Shown piece after piece: positions 36,187 through 47,400 of a DNA stretch of 64,000 nt. Each line of letters begins with the position of its first letter. Positions within the stretch are counted from its first letter, which is position 1. A program made the translations under genes and the position numbers. Under the pieces are notes generated by a model that was not told the origin of the DNA, did no database searches, and saw only the letters and a list, made by a program, of their open reading frames with translations. The stretch is from an uncultured Acetatifactor sp. (GTDB taxonomy: Bacteria > Bacillota > Clostridia > Lachnospirales > Lachnospiraceae): positions 124,001 to 188,000 of the forward strand of contig CANPWA010000003.1 of the NCBI GenBank assembly GCA_947581865.1, read 5' to 3'.

Positions 36187-39159
36187 ATGAAGCAGGATAT
36201 GCTGAATTTAAAACAGCACATAGACAGGGAGTGGAAGAAGATCGAGCAGCTGGACGCCTATGAGATCGTAAAGCGGCAGGAATTGGGTGATATCGGGGGC
36301 ATGGGTGTCCTTTTGCGGCACAAAAAGACGAAGGCGCGGATAGCGCTTGTGATCAACAATGACGAAAACAAGGTGTTTTATATCGGCTTTCGCACGCCTC
36401 CTGTAAACTCAACGGGGGTTCCCCATATCCTGGAGCATTCCGTGCTCTGCGGTTCCCGGGAATTTCCCATCAAGGATCCCTTTGTGGAACTGGTGAAGGG
36501 ATCGTTAAATACATTTCTGAATGCGATGACCTATCCGGACAAGACCATGTACCCTGTGGCAAGCTGTAACGACAAGGATTTTCAGAACCTGATACATGTG
36601 TATCTGGATGCCGTGTTCTATCCCAATATATACACGAATGAGGCGATCTTCTCCCAGGAGGGCTGGCATTATGAGCTGGAGGAGGAGACGGGGGAACTTT
36701 CCATAAACGGTGTGGTCTACAATGAGATGAAGGGCGCCTATTCTTCCGCGGACGATGTGCTGGAGAGCGCCGTTATGAACTCTCTGTACCCGCACACTGC
36801 CTACGGCGTGGAGTCCGGCGGCGATCCGGAAGTCATCCCCGGGCTTAGCTATGAGGAATTTCTGGAGTTCCACAGAACCTATTATCATCCCTCCAACAGC
36901 TATATTTACCTCTATGGGGATATGGACATGGCTCAAAAACTGCGGTTTATCGACGAGTGTTATCTGTCCGATTTTGAAGCGCGGGAAGTGGATTCCGAGA
37001 TCGGGAAAGAATCGGTCCTGGAGGCTTTTGGCGCGCCGGTGATCAAGGAGTATCCCCTGAATGAGGGGGAGGACGCGCAGGAGAACACTTATCTGTCGGT
37101 CAGCTTCTCCGTGGGGGAGAGCGGGGATGTGGAGCTCTGCACCGCATTTCAGGTGCTGGATTATGCGCTCTGTTCTGCGCCGGGGGCACCCTTAAAACAG
37201 ACGCTGGTGGACCGGGGAATTGGTAAGGATGTGTACAGTATCTGGGACAACGGTATCCGCCAGCCCTACTTCAGTGTGATCGCCAAAGGAACTTCCACGG
37301 AGAAAGAGAAGGAGTTTCTCGATACCGTGCGGGAGGTGCTGGAAAAGACCGCTGCGGAGGGATTTGACCGGAAGGCGCTTTTGGCGGCGATCAACTACTA
37401 TGAATTTAAGTTCCGGGAGGCGGATTTCGGCTCCTACCCCAAGGGATTGATGTACGGGCTCCAGATGATGGACAGCTGGCTCTATGACGATGAGGGTCCT
37501 TTCCTTTATCTGGAACTCCTTAAAGTGTTTAAAACCCTGCGGGAGAGAGTGGGGAGCGGCTATTTTGAGGGGCTGGTGAAGCGGTATCTGTTGGAGAATC
37601 CTCATCGCAGTGTGGTGATCTTAAAACCCGTGGAGGGGCTTTCGGAGAAGCGGGAACAGGAGCTGGCCGAAAAGCTGGCGGCCCGGAAGGCTGCCATGTC
37701 CGGGGAGGAGATCCAGGATGTCCGGGACAAGTGTGAGAGGCTCCGTGTCTTTCAGGAGACGGAGGATAAACCGGAGGATCTGGCGAGGATTCCTCTGCTT
37801 CGGAGGGAAGATCTGAAAAAGGAGGCAACGGAGCCGGTCAATGCCGAGAAAAAGATCGGTGACACGCTGTTTCTGCATCACGATCTTGAGACCAACGGAA
37901 TCGGATATCTGCGGCTGATCTTTGAACTGAATGCGATCCCGGAGGAATATTTCCCCTATGTGGGTGTGCTGAAGAGCTGTCTGGGGCTGTTGAATACGGA
38001 ACATTACGGCTACGGCGAGCTGTTTAACGAGATCAATCTGACCACCGGAGGCATGGCGGCGGTGAACAATGTATACAGCAATATTGATGATCCCGACAAG
38101 TGCAGGGTCACCCTGGAGCTAAAGACGAAGGCATTTGGTGACAGACTGGATGCCGCCGTGGAATTGATGCAGGAGATCATGCTCACCAGCGATTTTACGG
38201 ATGAGAAGCGGCTCAGGGAGATCCTGGCGGAGGGGAGATCCCGCATGCAGTCCCAGATGATGGACAGCGGCCACAGTGTTGCGGTGGGAAGGGCATTGTC
38301 CTACGGCAGTATTTCCGGCGCCCTCAGCGAGAAGATATCGGGTATTCCTTTCTATCGGCTGGTGGCGGAGCTGGACGGGCATTTTGAAGAGAAGAAGGGT
38401 GAGTTGACGGAAAGGCTGCAGACACTGGCAAAGATGATATTCCGGCCGGAGAATCTCATGGTGGATTTTGTGGGCGGAGAGCAGGAGGCCGAAAGCCTGA
38501 CCCGGTCCGTAGAACGGCTGAAAGCCGGGCTTTACACCGAAGCGGTGGAAAAGAAAGAGTACCGGCCGATCCCCCGGCGCAGAAATGAAGGCTTTACCAC
38601 TGCGGGGCAGGTACAGTATGTATGCCGCGCAGGAAATTACCATAAAAAGGGATTGCCGTACACCGGTGCGCTCAGGGTCCTCAAGGTTATGATGGGTTAC
38701 GAGTATCTGTGGACAAATGTGCGCGTAAAAGGCGGCGCATACGGATGTATGTGCGGTTTCGGGAGAAACGGGGAGAGCTATTTTGTCTCATACAGGGATC
38801 CCAATCTGGATAAGACGGTGTCGGTCTATGAGAAGGCGGCGGATGCGATCGCAGACTATGAGGCGGATGAAGGCACGATCACACGCTATATCATCGGGGC
38901 TGTCAGCGAGCTGGACACCCCCATGAATCCTGCGGCAAAGGGGCTGTTCGGGCTGAGCTGCTACATGACCGGTATGAGCGGGGAGTTCCTGCAGCGGGAG
39001 AGAGACGCTGTCCTGGCGGCGACGGCGCAGGATATCAGGAGGCTTGCAAAGTATATCCGCGCCTTTATGGAGGATGATTTTCTCTGTGTGGTGGGAAATG
39101 CAGGAAAGATAAAGGCAAATGAAAAAATGTTCCTGAAATTGGAGAACCTTTTCGTTTAG
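36187..39159 (+). CDS. M16C family zinc metallopeptidase
   Basis: The 990-residue protein belongs to the insulinase family, presequence-protease-like subgroup (M16C). The inverted zinc motif HxxEH is HILEH near residue 80, and the distal Glu is expected in the VVYNEMKGAYSS segment. Four alpha/beta domains in two halves form the typical clamshell. No signal peptide is seen, so it degrades peptides in the cytoplasm. GGAGAGAGG lies 9 bases before ATG 36187; the ATG at 36163 is less likely. It follows the sigma-like pair in the same transcript. Confidence 0.92.
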   Translation: MKQDMLNLKQHIDREWKKIEQLDAYEIVKRQELGDIGGMGVLLRHKKTKARIALVINNDENKVFYIGFRTPPVNSTGVPHILEHSVLCGSREFPIKDPFVELVKGSLNTFLNAMTYPDKTMYPVASCNDKDFQNLIHVYLDAVFYPNIYTNEAIFSQEGWHYELEEETGELSINGVVYNEMKGAYSSADDVLESAVMNSLYPHTAYGVESGGDPEVIPGLSYEEFLEFHRTYYHPSNSYIYLYGDMDMAQKLRFIDECYLSDFEAREVDSEIGKESVLEAFGAPVIKEYPLNEGEDAQENTYLSVSFSVGESGDVELCTAFQVLDYALCSAPGAPLKQTLVDRGIGKDVYSIWDNGIRQPYFSVIAKGTSTEKEKEFLDTVREVLEKTAAEGFDRKALLAAINYYEFKFREADFGSYPKGLMYGLQMMDSWLYDDEGPFLYLELLKVFKTLRERVGSGYFEGLVKRYLLENPHRSVVILKPVEGLSEKREQELAEKLAARKAAMSGEEIQDVRDKCERLRVFQETEDKPEDLARIPLLRREDLKKEATEPVNAEKKIGDTLFLHHDLETNGIGYLRLIFELNAIPEEYFPYVGVLKSCLGLLNTEHYGYGELFNEINLTTGGMAAVNNVYSNIDDPDKCRVTLELKTKAFGDRLDAAVELMQEIMLTSDFTDEKRLREILAEGRSRMQSQMMDSGHSVAVGRALSYGSISGALSEKISGIPFYRLVAELDGHFEEKKGELTERLQTLAKMIFRPENLMVDFVGGEQEAESLTRSVERLKAGLYTEAVEKKEYRPIPRRRNEGFTTAGQVQYVCRAGNYHKKGLPYTGALRVLKVMMGYEYLWTNVRVKGGAYGCMCGFGRNGESYFVSYRDPNLDKTVSVYEKAADAIADYEADEGTITRYIIGAVSELDTPMNPAAKGLFGLSCYMTGMSGEFLQRERDAVLAATAQDIRRLAKYIRAFMEDDFLCVVGNAGKIKANEKMFLKLENLFV

Positions 39160-39239
39160 ATATCGTCCGATAGGGTATGAGGAGCCGCGGCGGGCTGTTA
39201 TGTCAGATCATGCGGGCGGCATGCCGGAAGGAGGATGTT

Positions 39240-40364
39240 ATGAAAAGGATGGAAGATATTATGAGGAAGAGGGAAGAAAAAGGAACACGGCGCTTCAGAC
39301 ATCGGCTGGGACACCGGCTGACGGCGGGGATGACTGCGCTGCTGCTATTGACAATGACTGCATGCGCAGGCAGCAGCCCGGACGGCATGAAAACTTCCGC
39401 GTATCAGTCCGTGACGAACGGCATGTCCCAGGATGCGGCAGAAGCTCCGGCGGCGGAATACGGCTATGAATCATCCTATGAAGATTCCCGGGCGGATCTG
39501 ACGGACAGCGCCATGACGGAGGAGACCTCCCGCGTGGCCACCCCGTCCACGGGAACGGACAATTCCGCGTATTTTGAGCAGCGCAAGCTGATCAAAACCG
39601 TCAGCCTGGATGTGGAGACCAGGGAGTTCGACGACATGCTCTCCTCCATAGAGACGCAGGTGGAGACTCTCGGGGGATACATAGAGAGTATGAATACCTA
39701 TAACGGCAGATATGATCGCAGTGACACCAGCCGAAGCTCCAGCATTACCGCCCGCATTCCCAGGGACAGACTCTCCGGCTTTGTGGATGCGGTATCCGAG
39801 GCGGGGCATGTGACCAGCCGCAGTGAGAATGTGGAAGACGTGACGCTGTCCTATGTGGATATGGAGAGCAGGAAAAAATCCCTGGAGACGGAGCAGGAGA
39901 GACTGCTGGCGCTTTTGGAAAACGCTGAGGACCTGGACGCGATCCTGACCATTGAGGACCGACTTTCCACCGTGCGATATCAGCTTGAAAGCATGGAATC
40001 CCAGCTTCGCACTTACGACAATAAGGTGGATTTTTCCACGGTGTATCTGAATATCCGGGAGGTGAAGGAGCTGACGCCCCTGGAGGAGGAAGAGGGCTTT
40101 GGCGATCAGATCCTTCACGGCTTCCTCGACAGCCTGGAGGATGTGCGGGACGGGCTGCTGGATTTCGTCGTGTGGTTTGTGGTACACATTCCCTATCTGA
40201 TCGTCTGGGTACTGATCATTTTGTTCATCGTCCTGATCTTCAGACTGACTGTCAGACTGATCAGGAAGAAAGTGCGCAAAAAACGTGAGGCGAAACAACA
40301 AAAGCTCCAGGCGGTGCAGGGCGGCGCGGGCAAAACGGATGCACCTTTAGAAACCAATAACTAA
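39240..40364 (+). CDS. DUF4349 lipoprotein with C-terminal membrane anchor
   Basis: The 374-residue protein has a basic N terminus (about 30 residues), a hydrophobic core and a lipobox (LLLLTMTAC), so it should be a lipoprotein. A Ser/Thr-rich linker leads to the DUF4349 domain (from about residue 105: IKTVSLDVETREFDDML, later SEAGHVTSRSENVEDVT) with a long coiled coil (about 205-265). A hydrophobic helix (IPYLIVWVLIILFIVLIF) and a basic tail close the protein, so it may span the membrane twice. AAGGAGG precedes ATG 39240. Function unknown. Confidence 0.88.
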   Translation: MKRMEDIMRKREEKGTRRFRHRLGHRLTAGMTALLLLTMTACAGSSPDGMKTSAYQSVTNGMSQDAAEAPAAEYGYESSYEDSRADLTDSAMTEETSRVATPSTGTDNSAYFEQRKLIKTVSLDVETREFDDMLSSIETQVETLGGYIESMNTYNGRYDRSDTSRSSSITARIPRDRLSGFVDAVSEAGHVTSRSENVEDVTLSYVDMESRKKSLETEQERLLALLENAEDLDAILTIEDRLSTVRYQLESMESQLRTYDNKVDFSTVYLNIREVKELTPLEEEEGFGDQILHGFLDSLEDVRDGLLDFVVWFVVHIPYLIVWVLIILFIVLIFRLTVRLIRKKVRKKREAKQQKLQAVQGGAGKTDAPLETNN

Positions 40365-40404
40365 TTGACCGGCATGCGTGCCATAGCACGCAGGGAGTAT
40401 AAAA

Positions 40405-41322
40405 ATGAACGGAAAACCAGCATTTCGATCCGGTTTTGTGACTTTGATCGGGAGACCCAATGTGGGCAAATCGACCCTGATGAACCACCTGATCGGGCAA
40501 AAGATCGCCATCACTTCCAATAAACCCCAGACCACGAGGAACCGCATACAGACAGTGCTCACCCTGCCGGATGCCCAGATCGTGTTTCTGGACACCCCGG
40601 GAATCCACAAGGCGAAAAACAAGCTTGGCGATTATATGGTGAATGTGGCGGAGCATACGCTGAACGAAGTGGATGTGATCTTGTGGCTGGTGGAACCTGT
40701 CAGTTACATTGGCGCGGGGGAACGGCATATCATCGAACAGTTGAAAAAGGTCAAAACGCCTGTGATCCTGGTCATCAACAAGACGGATACCGTAAAGAAA
40801 GAGGAAGTGTTCGGCTCCATCGATGTCTACAGAAAGGAACTGGATTTTCAGGAGATCGTGCCGGTATCGGCTCTTCGGGGGCACAATACAAAGGAGCTGA
40901 TAGATTGTATCATCCGATATCTTCCCTATGGAGATGCTTTTTATGACGAGGACACCGTCACCGACCAGCCCATACGCCAGATCGTGGCGGAACTGATACG
41001 GGAAAAGACCCTGAGACTTTTGGAGGAAGAGATTCCCCACGGCATCGCGGTGAGCATTGAGAGCATGAAGGAAAACGGAAAGATCTGCCACATTGAAGCC
41101 ACTATAGTGTGCGAGCGGGATTCCCACAAGGGCATCATCATCGGAAAGGGCGGACAGATGCTCAAAAAGATCGGCTCCCAGGCGCGCCCCGAGATCGAGG
41201 AGCTTGTGGAGATGCAGGTCAATCTGCAGCTTTGGGTGAAGGTGAAGAAGGATTGGCGGGACAGTGACTTCCTTCTGAAAAATTTTGGATATCACCCCTG
41301 CGACAGTGCGGGCCGGGAATAA
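40405..41322 (+). CDS. era: GTPase Era
   Basis: Era is an essential GTPase in 30S assembly and 16S 3'-end maturation. The 305-residue protein has G1 GRPNVGKST near residue 14, G3 DTPG, G4 NKTD and a C-terminal KH domain with GKGGQMLKKIGSQAR. It is followed by yqzL and recO, the usual Firmicutes order. Confidence 0.97.
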   Translation: MNGKPAFRSGFVTLIGRPNVGKSTLMNHLIGQKIAITSNKPQTTRNRIQTVLTLPDAQIVFLDTPGIHKAKNKLGDYMVNVAEHTLNEVDVILWLVEPVSYIGAGERHIIEQLKKVKTPVILVINKTDTVKKEEVFGSIDVYRKELDFQEIVPVSALRGHNTKELIDCIIRYLPYGDAFYDEDTVTDQPIRQIVAELIREKTLRLLEEEIPHGIAVSIESMKENGKICHIEATIVCERDSHKGIIIGKGGQMLKKIGSQARPEIEELVEMQVNLQLWVKVKKDWRDSDFLLKNFGYHPCDSAGRE

Positions 41323-41380
41323 AACCGCATCAAAATGCAGACCCTAACCAATGTACTATATGGATAGGGGGACGCAGCTC

Positions 41381-41581
41381 ATGCAGACGTTAAATTACTG
41401 GAAGCAATTTGAACATACAGGGAAAATAGAAGATTATCTGACATATAAAGCAAGCGACAGCCAGCGGTCTGAAGGGTATTACCGGACCGCTGGCTGCAAG
41501 TCCGATTACCGGGATTCATCGGAGTCTGCTGCGGACAGAGAGGGAGCAAAAGACGATCCATGCAGGAATTCATACAAGTGA
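41381..41581 (+). CDS. YqzL-like small protein
   Basis: The first 28 residues (MQTLNYWKQFEHTGKIEDYL and on) follow the pattern W..F..TG.I..YL.YK of Bacillus YqzL, which also sits between era and recO. The rest is low-complexity and overlaps recO by 22 bases. The classic YqzL is about 47 residues; this frame gives 66. GGGGGAC lies about 8 bases upstream. A perfect 12-bp inverted repeat (41458-41469 with 41485-41496) lies inside the frame. Confidence 0.65.
   Translation: MQTLNYWKQFEHTGKIEDYLTYKASDSQRSEGYYRTAGCKSDYRDSSESAADREGAKDDPCRNSYK
41458..41496 (+). repeat. Perfect 12-bp hairpin inside the yqzL-like frame
   Basis: CAGCCAGCGGTC (41458-41469) pairs exactly with GACCGCTGGCTG (41485-41496), loop of 15 bases, no T tract. 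It ends 64 bases before recO. Confidence 0.8.
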
Positions 41582-42210
41582 CGGGAATCATTATCAAACA
41601 TTTTCCGGTGAGGGAATATGACAAATGTGTGACGATTCTTACTAAGGAGAGAGGGAAGATCACGGCGTTTGCAAACGGGGCAAGAAAGCCGGGAAACCGT
41701 CTTGCCGCCGCCACCAATCTGTTCGCCTTCGGAACATTTCGGCTCTATGAGGGCAGGAATGCGTACACCATGACGGAGGCGGAGATCGGAAATTATTTTG
41801 AGGAGCTGATGACGGATTATGTGGGCGCCTGTTACGGTATGTATTTTGCGGAGGTCGCAGAGTTCTGCACCCGGGAGAACAATGATGAGAGGGAAATGCT
41901 GAAACTCCTGTACCAGTCCCTGAGGGCTTTGGGCGCCCCCGGGCTGTCCCATCCTTTGGTAAAGTGCATTTTTGAGCTGAAGACCATTGCGGTCAACGGT
42001 GAGTATCCGGGAGTGCCCGGGGACAGGAAATTAAGGGAGGGTACGATCTATGCGCTGGACTTTATCGCCGCAAGCCCCGTGGAAAAGCTTTACACGTTCA
42101 ATGTCACGCCTGAGGTGCTGGCAGAACTTTCCGGTGTGGCGGCGGACTATGGGAGGCGCTTTCTGAATCATGACTTCAAAAGTCTTGAAATACTCAGGAC
42201 TCTGTGTTAA
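41560..42210 (+). CDS. recO: DNA repair protein RecO
   Basis: RecO loads RecA in gap repair with RecR. The N-terminal OB-fold has the expected GIIIKHFPVREYDKCVTILTKERGKI pattern (split: GIIIKHFPVREYDK, TILTKERGK) and KPGNRLAAAT. At 216 residues it is shorter than Bacillus RecO (255). The usual CxxC...CxxC zinc site is missing: GEYPGVPGDRKL stands at that place. It overlaps the yqzL frame. Confidence 0.88.
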   Translation: MQEFIQVTGIIIKHFPVREYDKCVTILTKERGKITAFANGARKPGNRLAAATNLFAFGTFRLYEGRNAYTMTEAEIGNYFEELMTDYVGACYGMYFAEVAEFCTRENNDEREMLKLLYQSLRALGAPGLSHPLVKCIFELKTIAVNGEYPGVPGDRKLREGTIYALDFIAASPVEKLYTFNVTPEVLAELSGVAADYGRRFLNHDFKSLEILRTLC

Positions 42211-42261
42211 AATTTGATATGGTCTGTCAGGATCTGGACAGTCGGGCAAGGAGATATTTAT

Positions 42262-42906
42262 ATGGCAAAGATACATAATTGGAGGATAGCGGCGGGATTG
42301 ACGCTCTGCACGATGGTTTTCGCGGGATGCGGCGGTGCGGCAAAGCTGCCGGATGTCATCGAGAATACCAGCCTGCGCATCGACAAGGACGGCGGGATCG
42401 AGTCTTACACGGTGGGAGTGTTTGACAAGGATTATTATGATCTGGAAGAAATGCGCCGCATGGGCGTGGAGGAGGTCGCCGAGTACAATGCCGGGCACCA
42501 GACGGGAGAGACCGCTCCCCTTGTGCTGGAGGAGATTTCCAACATTGCTGGGAGCAAAGAGACCGTTCTGCTCAGCTACAGTTATGACAGCGCCCGGACA
42601 TATCAGGACTATCACGAGCGTAAATTGTTTTATGGCACCGTTGACGAGGCTGTGAGCGAAGGATACGATTTTCAGGAGCTCAACCAGGTGCTTTTGAAGG
42701 CAGAGGGCGGGGGAAGCATCGTATCCGGAGATCTGGAGGGCATGGGCAAAAAACATGTGGTGCTCTTAGAGGAGGCGACCCGTGTATACTGCCCCTATAA
42801 GGTGGCATATTTCAGCGACAATGCTGCGGTGATGGAAGACGGAAGCATTGACACTTCGGGAATTTTCCCGGAGGAATACCCGGTGATCATCGTACTGGAT
42901 AAATAG
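42262..42906 (+). CDS. Small lipoprotein of unknown function
   Basis: The 214-residue protein has a signal peptide with a lipobox (TMVFAGC), so it is probably anchored outside the membrane. The mature part begins with a Gly/Ala linker and then an [21 protein letters not shown] segment; I recognise no family. AAGGAG lies about 10 bases upstream of ATG 42262. It sits between recO and glyS in an otherwise informational operon, so it may be cotranscribed with them. Confidence 0.75.
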   Translation: MAKIHNWRIAAGLTLCTMVFAGCGGAAKLPDVIENTSLRIDKDGGIESYTVGVFDKDYYDLEEMRRMGVEEVAEYNAGHQTGETAPLVLEEISNIAGSKETVLLSYSYDSARTYQDYHERKLFYGTVDEAVSEGYDFQELNQVLLKAEGGGSIVSGDLEGMGKKHVVLLEEATRVYCPYKVAYFSDNAAVMEDGSIDTSGIFPEEYPVIIVLDK

Positions 42907-42920
42907 AGGAGAGAGCAAAG

Positions 42921-44309
42921 ATGGAAAAGACACTGGACAAAATTGTTGCACTGGCAAAATCAAGAGGTTTCGTTTACCCCGGATCGGAAATATACGGCGG
43001 GCTTGCCAATACATGGGATTACGGCAATCTTGGCGTGGAGCTCAAGAACAATGTGAAGAAAGCCTGGTGGCAGAAATTCATTCAGGAAAATCCCCACAAT
43101 GTGGGTGTGGACTGTGCCATCCTCATGAACCCCCAGACCTGGGTAGCGAGCGGTCATCTCGGAGGATTCTCGGACCCTTTGATGGATTGTAAGGAATGTC
43201 ATGAGCGTTTCCGCGCAGATAAGCTGATCGAAGATTACTGCCAGGAGCACAACATCCCGTTGGAAGGCAGTGTGGACGGATGGAGCCAGGAGCAGATGAA
43301 GAGCTTCATCGAGGAGAAGAAGATTCCCTGTCCCACCTGCGGCAAGCATGACTTTACGGACATCCGTCAGTTCAATCTGATGTTTAAGACTTTCCAGGGT
43401 GTGACGGAAGACGCCAAGAATACCATTTATTTAAGACCCGAGACGGCGCAGGGAATATTTGTCAATTTCAAAAACGTGCAGAGAACCTCCAGAAAGAAAC
43501 TTCCCTTTGGCATCGGTCAGGTAGGAAAATCCTTCCGCAATGAGATCAGCCCGGGAAATTTCACCTTCCGCACCAGAGAGTTCGAGCAGATGGAACTGGA
43601 GTTTTTCTGTAAGCCCGGCACGGATATGGAATGGTTCCAATACTGGAGAGGATTCTGCCGTGACTGGCTGTTGTCCCTGGGCATCAAGGAGGAGGAGATC
43701 CGGATGAGGGATCATTCCCCCGAGGAATTGTGCTTCTACAGCAAGGGGACCACGGACATTGAGTTTAAATTCCCCTTCGACTGGGGCGAGCTGTGGGGGA
43801 TCGCGGACAGGACGGATTACGATCTGACCCAGCATGCCAACACCTCCGGTGAGGATATGAGTTATTTTGACGATGAGAGCGGAGAGAAATATATCCCTTA
43901 TGTGATCGAGCCCTCTCTGGGTGCGGACCGCGTGGTACTGGCATTTCTGTGTTCCGCTTATGACGAGGAGACACTGGAGGACGGTGAGATCCGGACCGTG
44001 CTGCATTTCCATCCGGCGCTGGCTCCCGTCAAGATCGGCGTGCTGCCGCTCTCTAAGAAGTTGAACGAGGGCGCGGAGAAGGTATTCGCACAGCTTTCCA
44101 AAAAGTATAACTGTGAGTTTGACGACAGAGGGAATATCGGTAAACGGTACCGCCGGCAGGATGAGATCGGCACTCCTTTCTGTGTGACTTATGATTTTGA
44201 TTCTGAGACTGACGGATGTGTGACGGTCCGTTTCAGGGACTCCATGGAGCAGGAGAGGGTTGCCGTGGCAGATCTGGATGCGTATTTTGCCGACAAGTTT
44301 GAATTTTAA
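42921..44309 (+). CDS. glyS: Glycyl-tRNA synthetase (single-chain, class II)
   Basis: The 462-residue dimeric-type enzyme charges tRNA-Gly. It starts with [21 protein letters not shown] and has a class II core: [13 protein letters not shown], a motif 2 region ([19 protein letters not shown]) and a C-terminal anticodon-binding domain beginning near [12 protein letters not shown]. Two CxxC-like pairs ([16 protein letters not shown]) could bind zinc. The gap to the previous gene is only 14 bases, so there is no T-box leader. A terminator follows. Confidence 0.97.
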   Translation: MEKTLDKIVALAKSRGFVYPGSEIYGGLANTWDYGNLGVELKNNVKKAWWQKFIQENPHNVGVDCAILMNPQTWVASGHLGGFSDPLMDCKECHERFRADKLIEDYCQEHNIPLEGSVDGWSQEQMKSFIEEKKIPCPTCGKHDFTDIRQFNLMFKTFQGVTEDAKNTIYLRPETAQGIFVNFKNVQRTSRKKLPFGIGQVGKSFRNEISPGNFTFRTREFEQMELEFFCKPGTDMEWFQYWRGFCRDWLLSLGIKEEEIRMRDHSPEELCFYSKGTTDIEFKFPFDWGELWGIADRTDYDLTQHANTSGEDMSYFDDESGEKYIPYVIEPSLGADRVVLAFLCSAYDEETLEDGEIRTVLHFHPALAPVKIGVLPLSKKLNEGAEKVFAQLSKKYNCEFDDRGNIGKRYRRQDEIGTPFCVTYDFDSETDGCVTVRFRDSMEQERVAVADLDAYFADKFEF

Positions 44310-44317
44310 GTAAGGTC

Positions 44318-44348
44318 AGAGAGCAGAGGCATCCTTCTGCTCTCTTTT
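44318..44348 (+). terminator. Terminator after glyS
   Basis: AGAGAGCAGA (44318-44327) pairs with TCTGCTCTCT (44336-44345), followed by TTTTC. Confidence 0.85.
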
Positions 44349-44402
44349 CGTCCTACAGGCTGCCGGATGATTTCAGAGATTCTGTGGTTAAAGAGGTTTT
44401 AT

Positions 44403-47400
44403 ATGGATTGGGAAAAAAGTTTTCTGATTCTGGGGCTGGAGCCCGTCAAAGATGAAAAACTCATCAAAAAAGCATATAGAGAGAAACTTGCCGGCTGTAA
44501 TCCCGAGGATGACCCGGAGGGATTCAAGCGCCTCAGGGCAGCGTATGAGCAGGCCTGTGCATATGCCAGAGAAAGCGGGGCGCGGCACAGTGACGGGGGG
44601 CGCGATGAGACCCCTTCGGGGCTGTGGATGGAGCGGGTGGAACATGTTTATCAAAACATAAGAACGCGCCGGGACACCAGGTGTTGGCAGGAGCTTTTTG
44701 ACGATGATATCTTTCAGGCACTGGAGGAAGAGGAAAACTGCAGATGGAAGTTTTTGGGTTTCCTGATGGATCATTTCCGTCTGCCCAGCGATGTGTGGAA
44801 GCTGTTGGATACGAATTTACATCTGACGAAGGATGCCTCCATGCTTCGGGAGAGCTTTCCCGTAGATTTCATCAATTTTGTGGTAAACCGCTGTGAGCGG
44901 GGAGAGGATTTGGAATTTGGGCTGTTTGAGGGCGAGGACAACGCGTCCTATGACTTGTTCTTTAACTGTTATGACAGCTGCTGGCATGCGCTCCAGGAGG
45001 GAAAGACGGACGAGGCGCAGCGATACCTGGAGGAAGCTGCCGGGCTCCATATCTATCATCCCGCCATGGAAGTGTGCCGGGGAATGCTTCTGATGGCGCA
45101 GGAGAAAAGAGCGGAAGCGGTCGCGTTTATGGGGCAGCTTTTCGCGAAGTATCCCCAGGATACCATGGTAGCCTACAATACCGCGGAGATTTACTGGAAG
45201 TGTGACAACAAGGCTGAGGCTGTGGAGATCTTCCGGAAGGTGAAGGAAGAAAACAGTAAGCATTATATGGCAAATGTGCGTCTCACCCAGTGGAATTATG
45301 ATCAGGGCAATTATAAAGAGGCAAAAAAATGCGCCGAGGAGGTTTTGTCCTTAGGCGGCGATGATTCTTTTATGGAGCTTTTGATCAAGATCAACATCGA
45401 ACTGGAGAAAGACCTGGAGCTGCGCTGGCTCGATGAGGATGACTGGGAGGCGGCGCTGGAGCTGGGATGGTGTTATCTCCAGGACGGAAAGACCAGCAGA
45501 GGGCTAAGGCTGACCAAGGCGATCGAAAAGCGGATATCCCGGGAGAGAGAGGCGGAGTACAACGGGCTGGTGACCAAACTTCTGCTGGAAGAGGCAGAGT
45601 ACGAGGACGCTGTTTACAGGTCCCGCATCTGGGAGGAACTGCTGGAAAAAAAGATTGCGGAGGAAGAACCCGGGGAGGAGCGGGAGAAGGATCAGGGGCG
45701 CGTTTTCCAGGCGCATGCAATCCGTATGCAGGGATACAAAGGGCTGGGTTATAAGGATAAAGAGAATTTCAGCAGGGTGATCGCCGAAATCGAGGCAATG
45801 GAGACCGGGGGGATCAAGGACATCGGTCTGCTGATAGAGAAATCACAGATCTACATGGAGATGGAAGAATATGACAAGAGTCTGGAGATCGCCGAGAAGC
45901 TGATCCGGGAATATCAGGTTTACGCGGCGGCAGCGAATGTCATGGAGACCTGCCGGAGACAGTGGGATGCGGAGGGGGTGGTGCGCAGTGCCCGTATATG
46001 TATTGAGCATTTCCCCAATTATGTCCGGGCATATGAGCATCTGGGCAGGGTGTATCTGGACTTAAAGGAGAAGGAGAAGCTGCAGGAGCTCTTGGACGAG
46101 GCTGCCCGAAACCATGTGGAGAGCCCGTATCTGGAGGCTTACCGGTACCAGCTTGAGCATACGCCGCCCTCCGTGGAGACACTTAACCGCCGTCTGAAAG
46201 CGTTCCGCAAGGATTTCCAGGATAAACTGGAGGATGGACAGACGGTTTTTTATGCCCACGGTCTTCCGGTGATCACGGAGTATCTTTACTGGTACCCCGG
46301 GGTGTATATGCTTCGCAGAAGGGCGGATTTTCACAAGAGCGGCATGCAGCTGGACAAGGCGCTGGAGGATAATGAGAAGGCGTTGGAGGATGAACCGGCC
46401 AATCCCTATATCCACCAACATATCAGCAACATCTATGTGCTGAAGGGCGATTTTGAGCAGGCGCTTATCAGCATCAGGAAGGCAATCCTTTACGATGACG
46501 GAAGTATCGGTTCCGTTTTGTATTATTATATGGCGCGCATCTATATGCTTCTGGGGGACTGCGAACAGGCGCTGGCATGTTTTCGGCAGTATGACAGGAC
46601 GGCGGAGAAGGACGGCGGACATTTGCGCAATATGGCGAAATGTCTTGCCCGGCTGGGGGAGACGCAGGAGGCGGTCAAAAGGCTGGAGGAGTATTACCGC
46701 AAAAGCGACGGCGGCTATTACGAGGGGTATTGGGACAGTCTGACAAATATCTATTTCACGGCCGGAGACCGGCAGAATTACCGGAAAACCCTGGAGCTGT
46801 GGCGTGAAAAGCTTCTCCGGGAGAAATTGGCGTTCTGGACGAATCTATGGTTTCGTTCCAGCCATGCCGACAGAGAAAAAATCCTTAAGGAGCACAGGGC
46901 GTATCACAACAGCCGTGGATGGTTCCATCTGTATTCGGGGGATAAAAAGGCGGCCATGGACAGTTTCAAACGGGATATCCTTCTCGCGGTCCGGGGAGGC
47001 GTGAAGGATTATGAAGAGAGCCTGCCGGACATCATTTTTGCGGCTGTTCTCTGTGGGGAGGACAGTCTGGGCAGAAAGTATGCCCGAAAGCTCTCCGACT
47101 GGCTGGCGAGGGTATCCAGACAGCCGGCGGATCCGTTTTATGAGCGCCCCAAGGCACGGCTGACGGCAGAATTTCTGGCCGGGTACTACACCTATACGGA
47201 GGAACAGCTCCAGGAGCTTTTGGACAGGGAAAAGGGCTGTGCCCTCTGTGGATTCTGTCTCATGCCCCTGTGTCAGGAGCTTGAGGGAATGAGAATTTTG
47301 CTGCTGTTAAGGCAGGGAAAGACGCAGGAGGCCAGGGAGCGGCTGGCGCGCAACCTGAAAGTGCAGCCTTATGACGAGTACATGCAGGCGATCAACGGGG

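Noticed and set aside
42907..42920. T-box leader before glyS
   Set aside because: The gap is only 14 bases.
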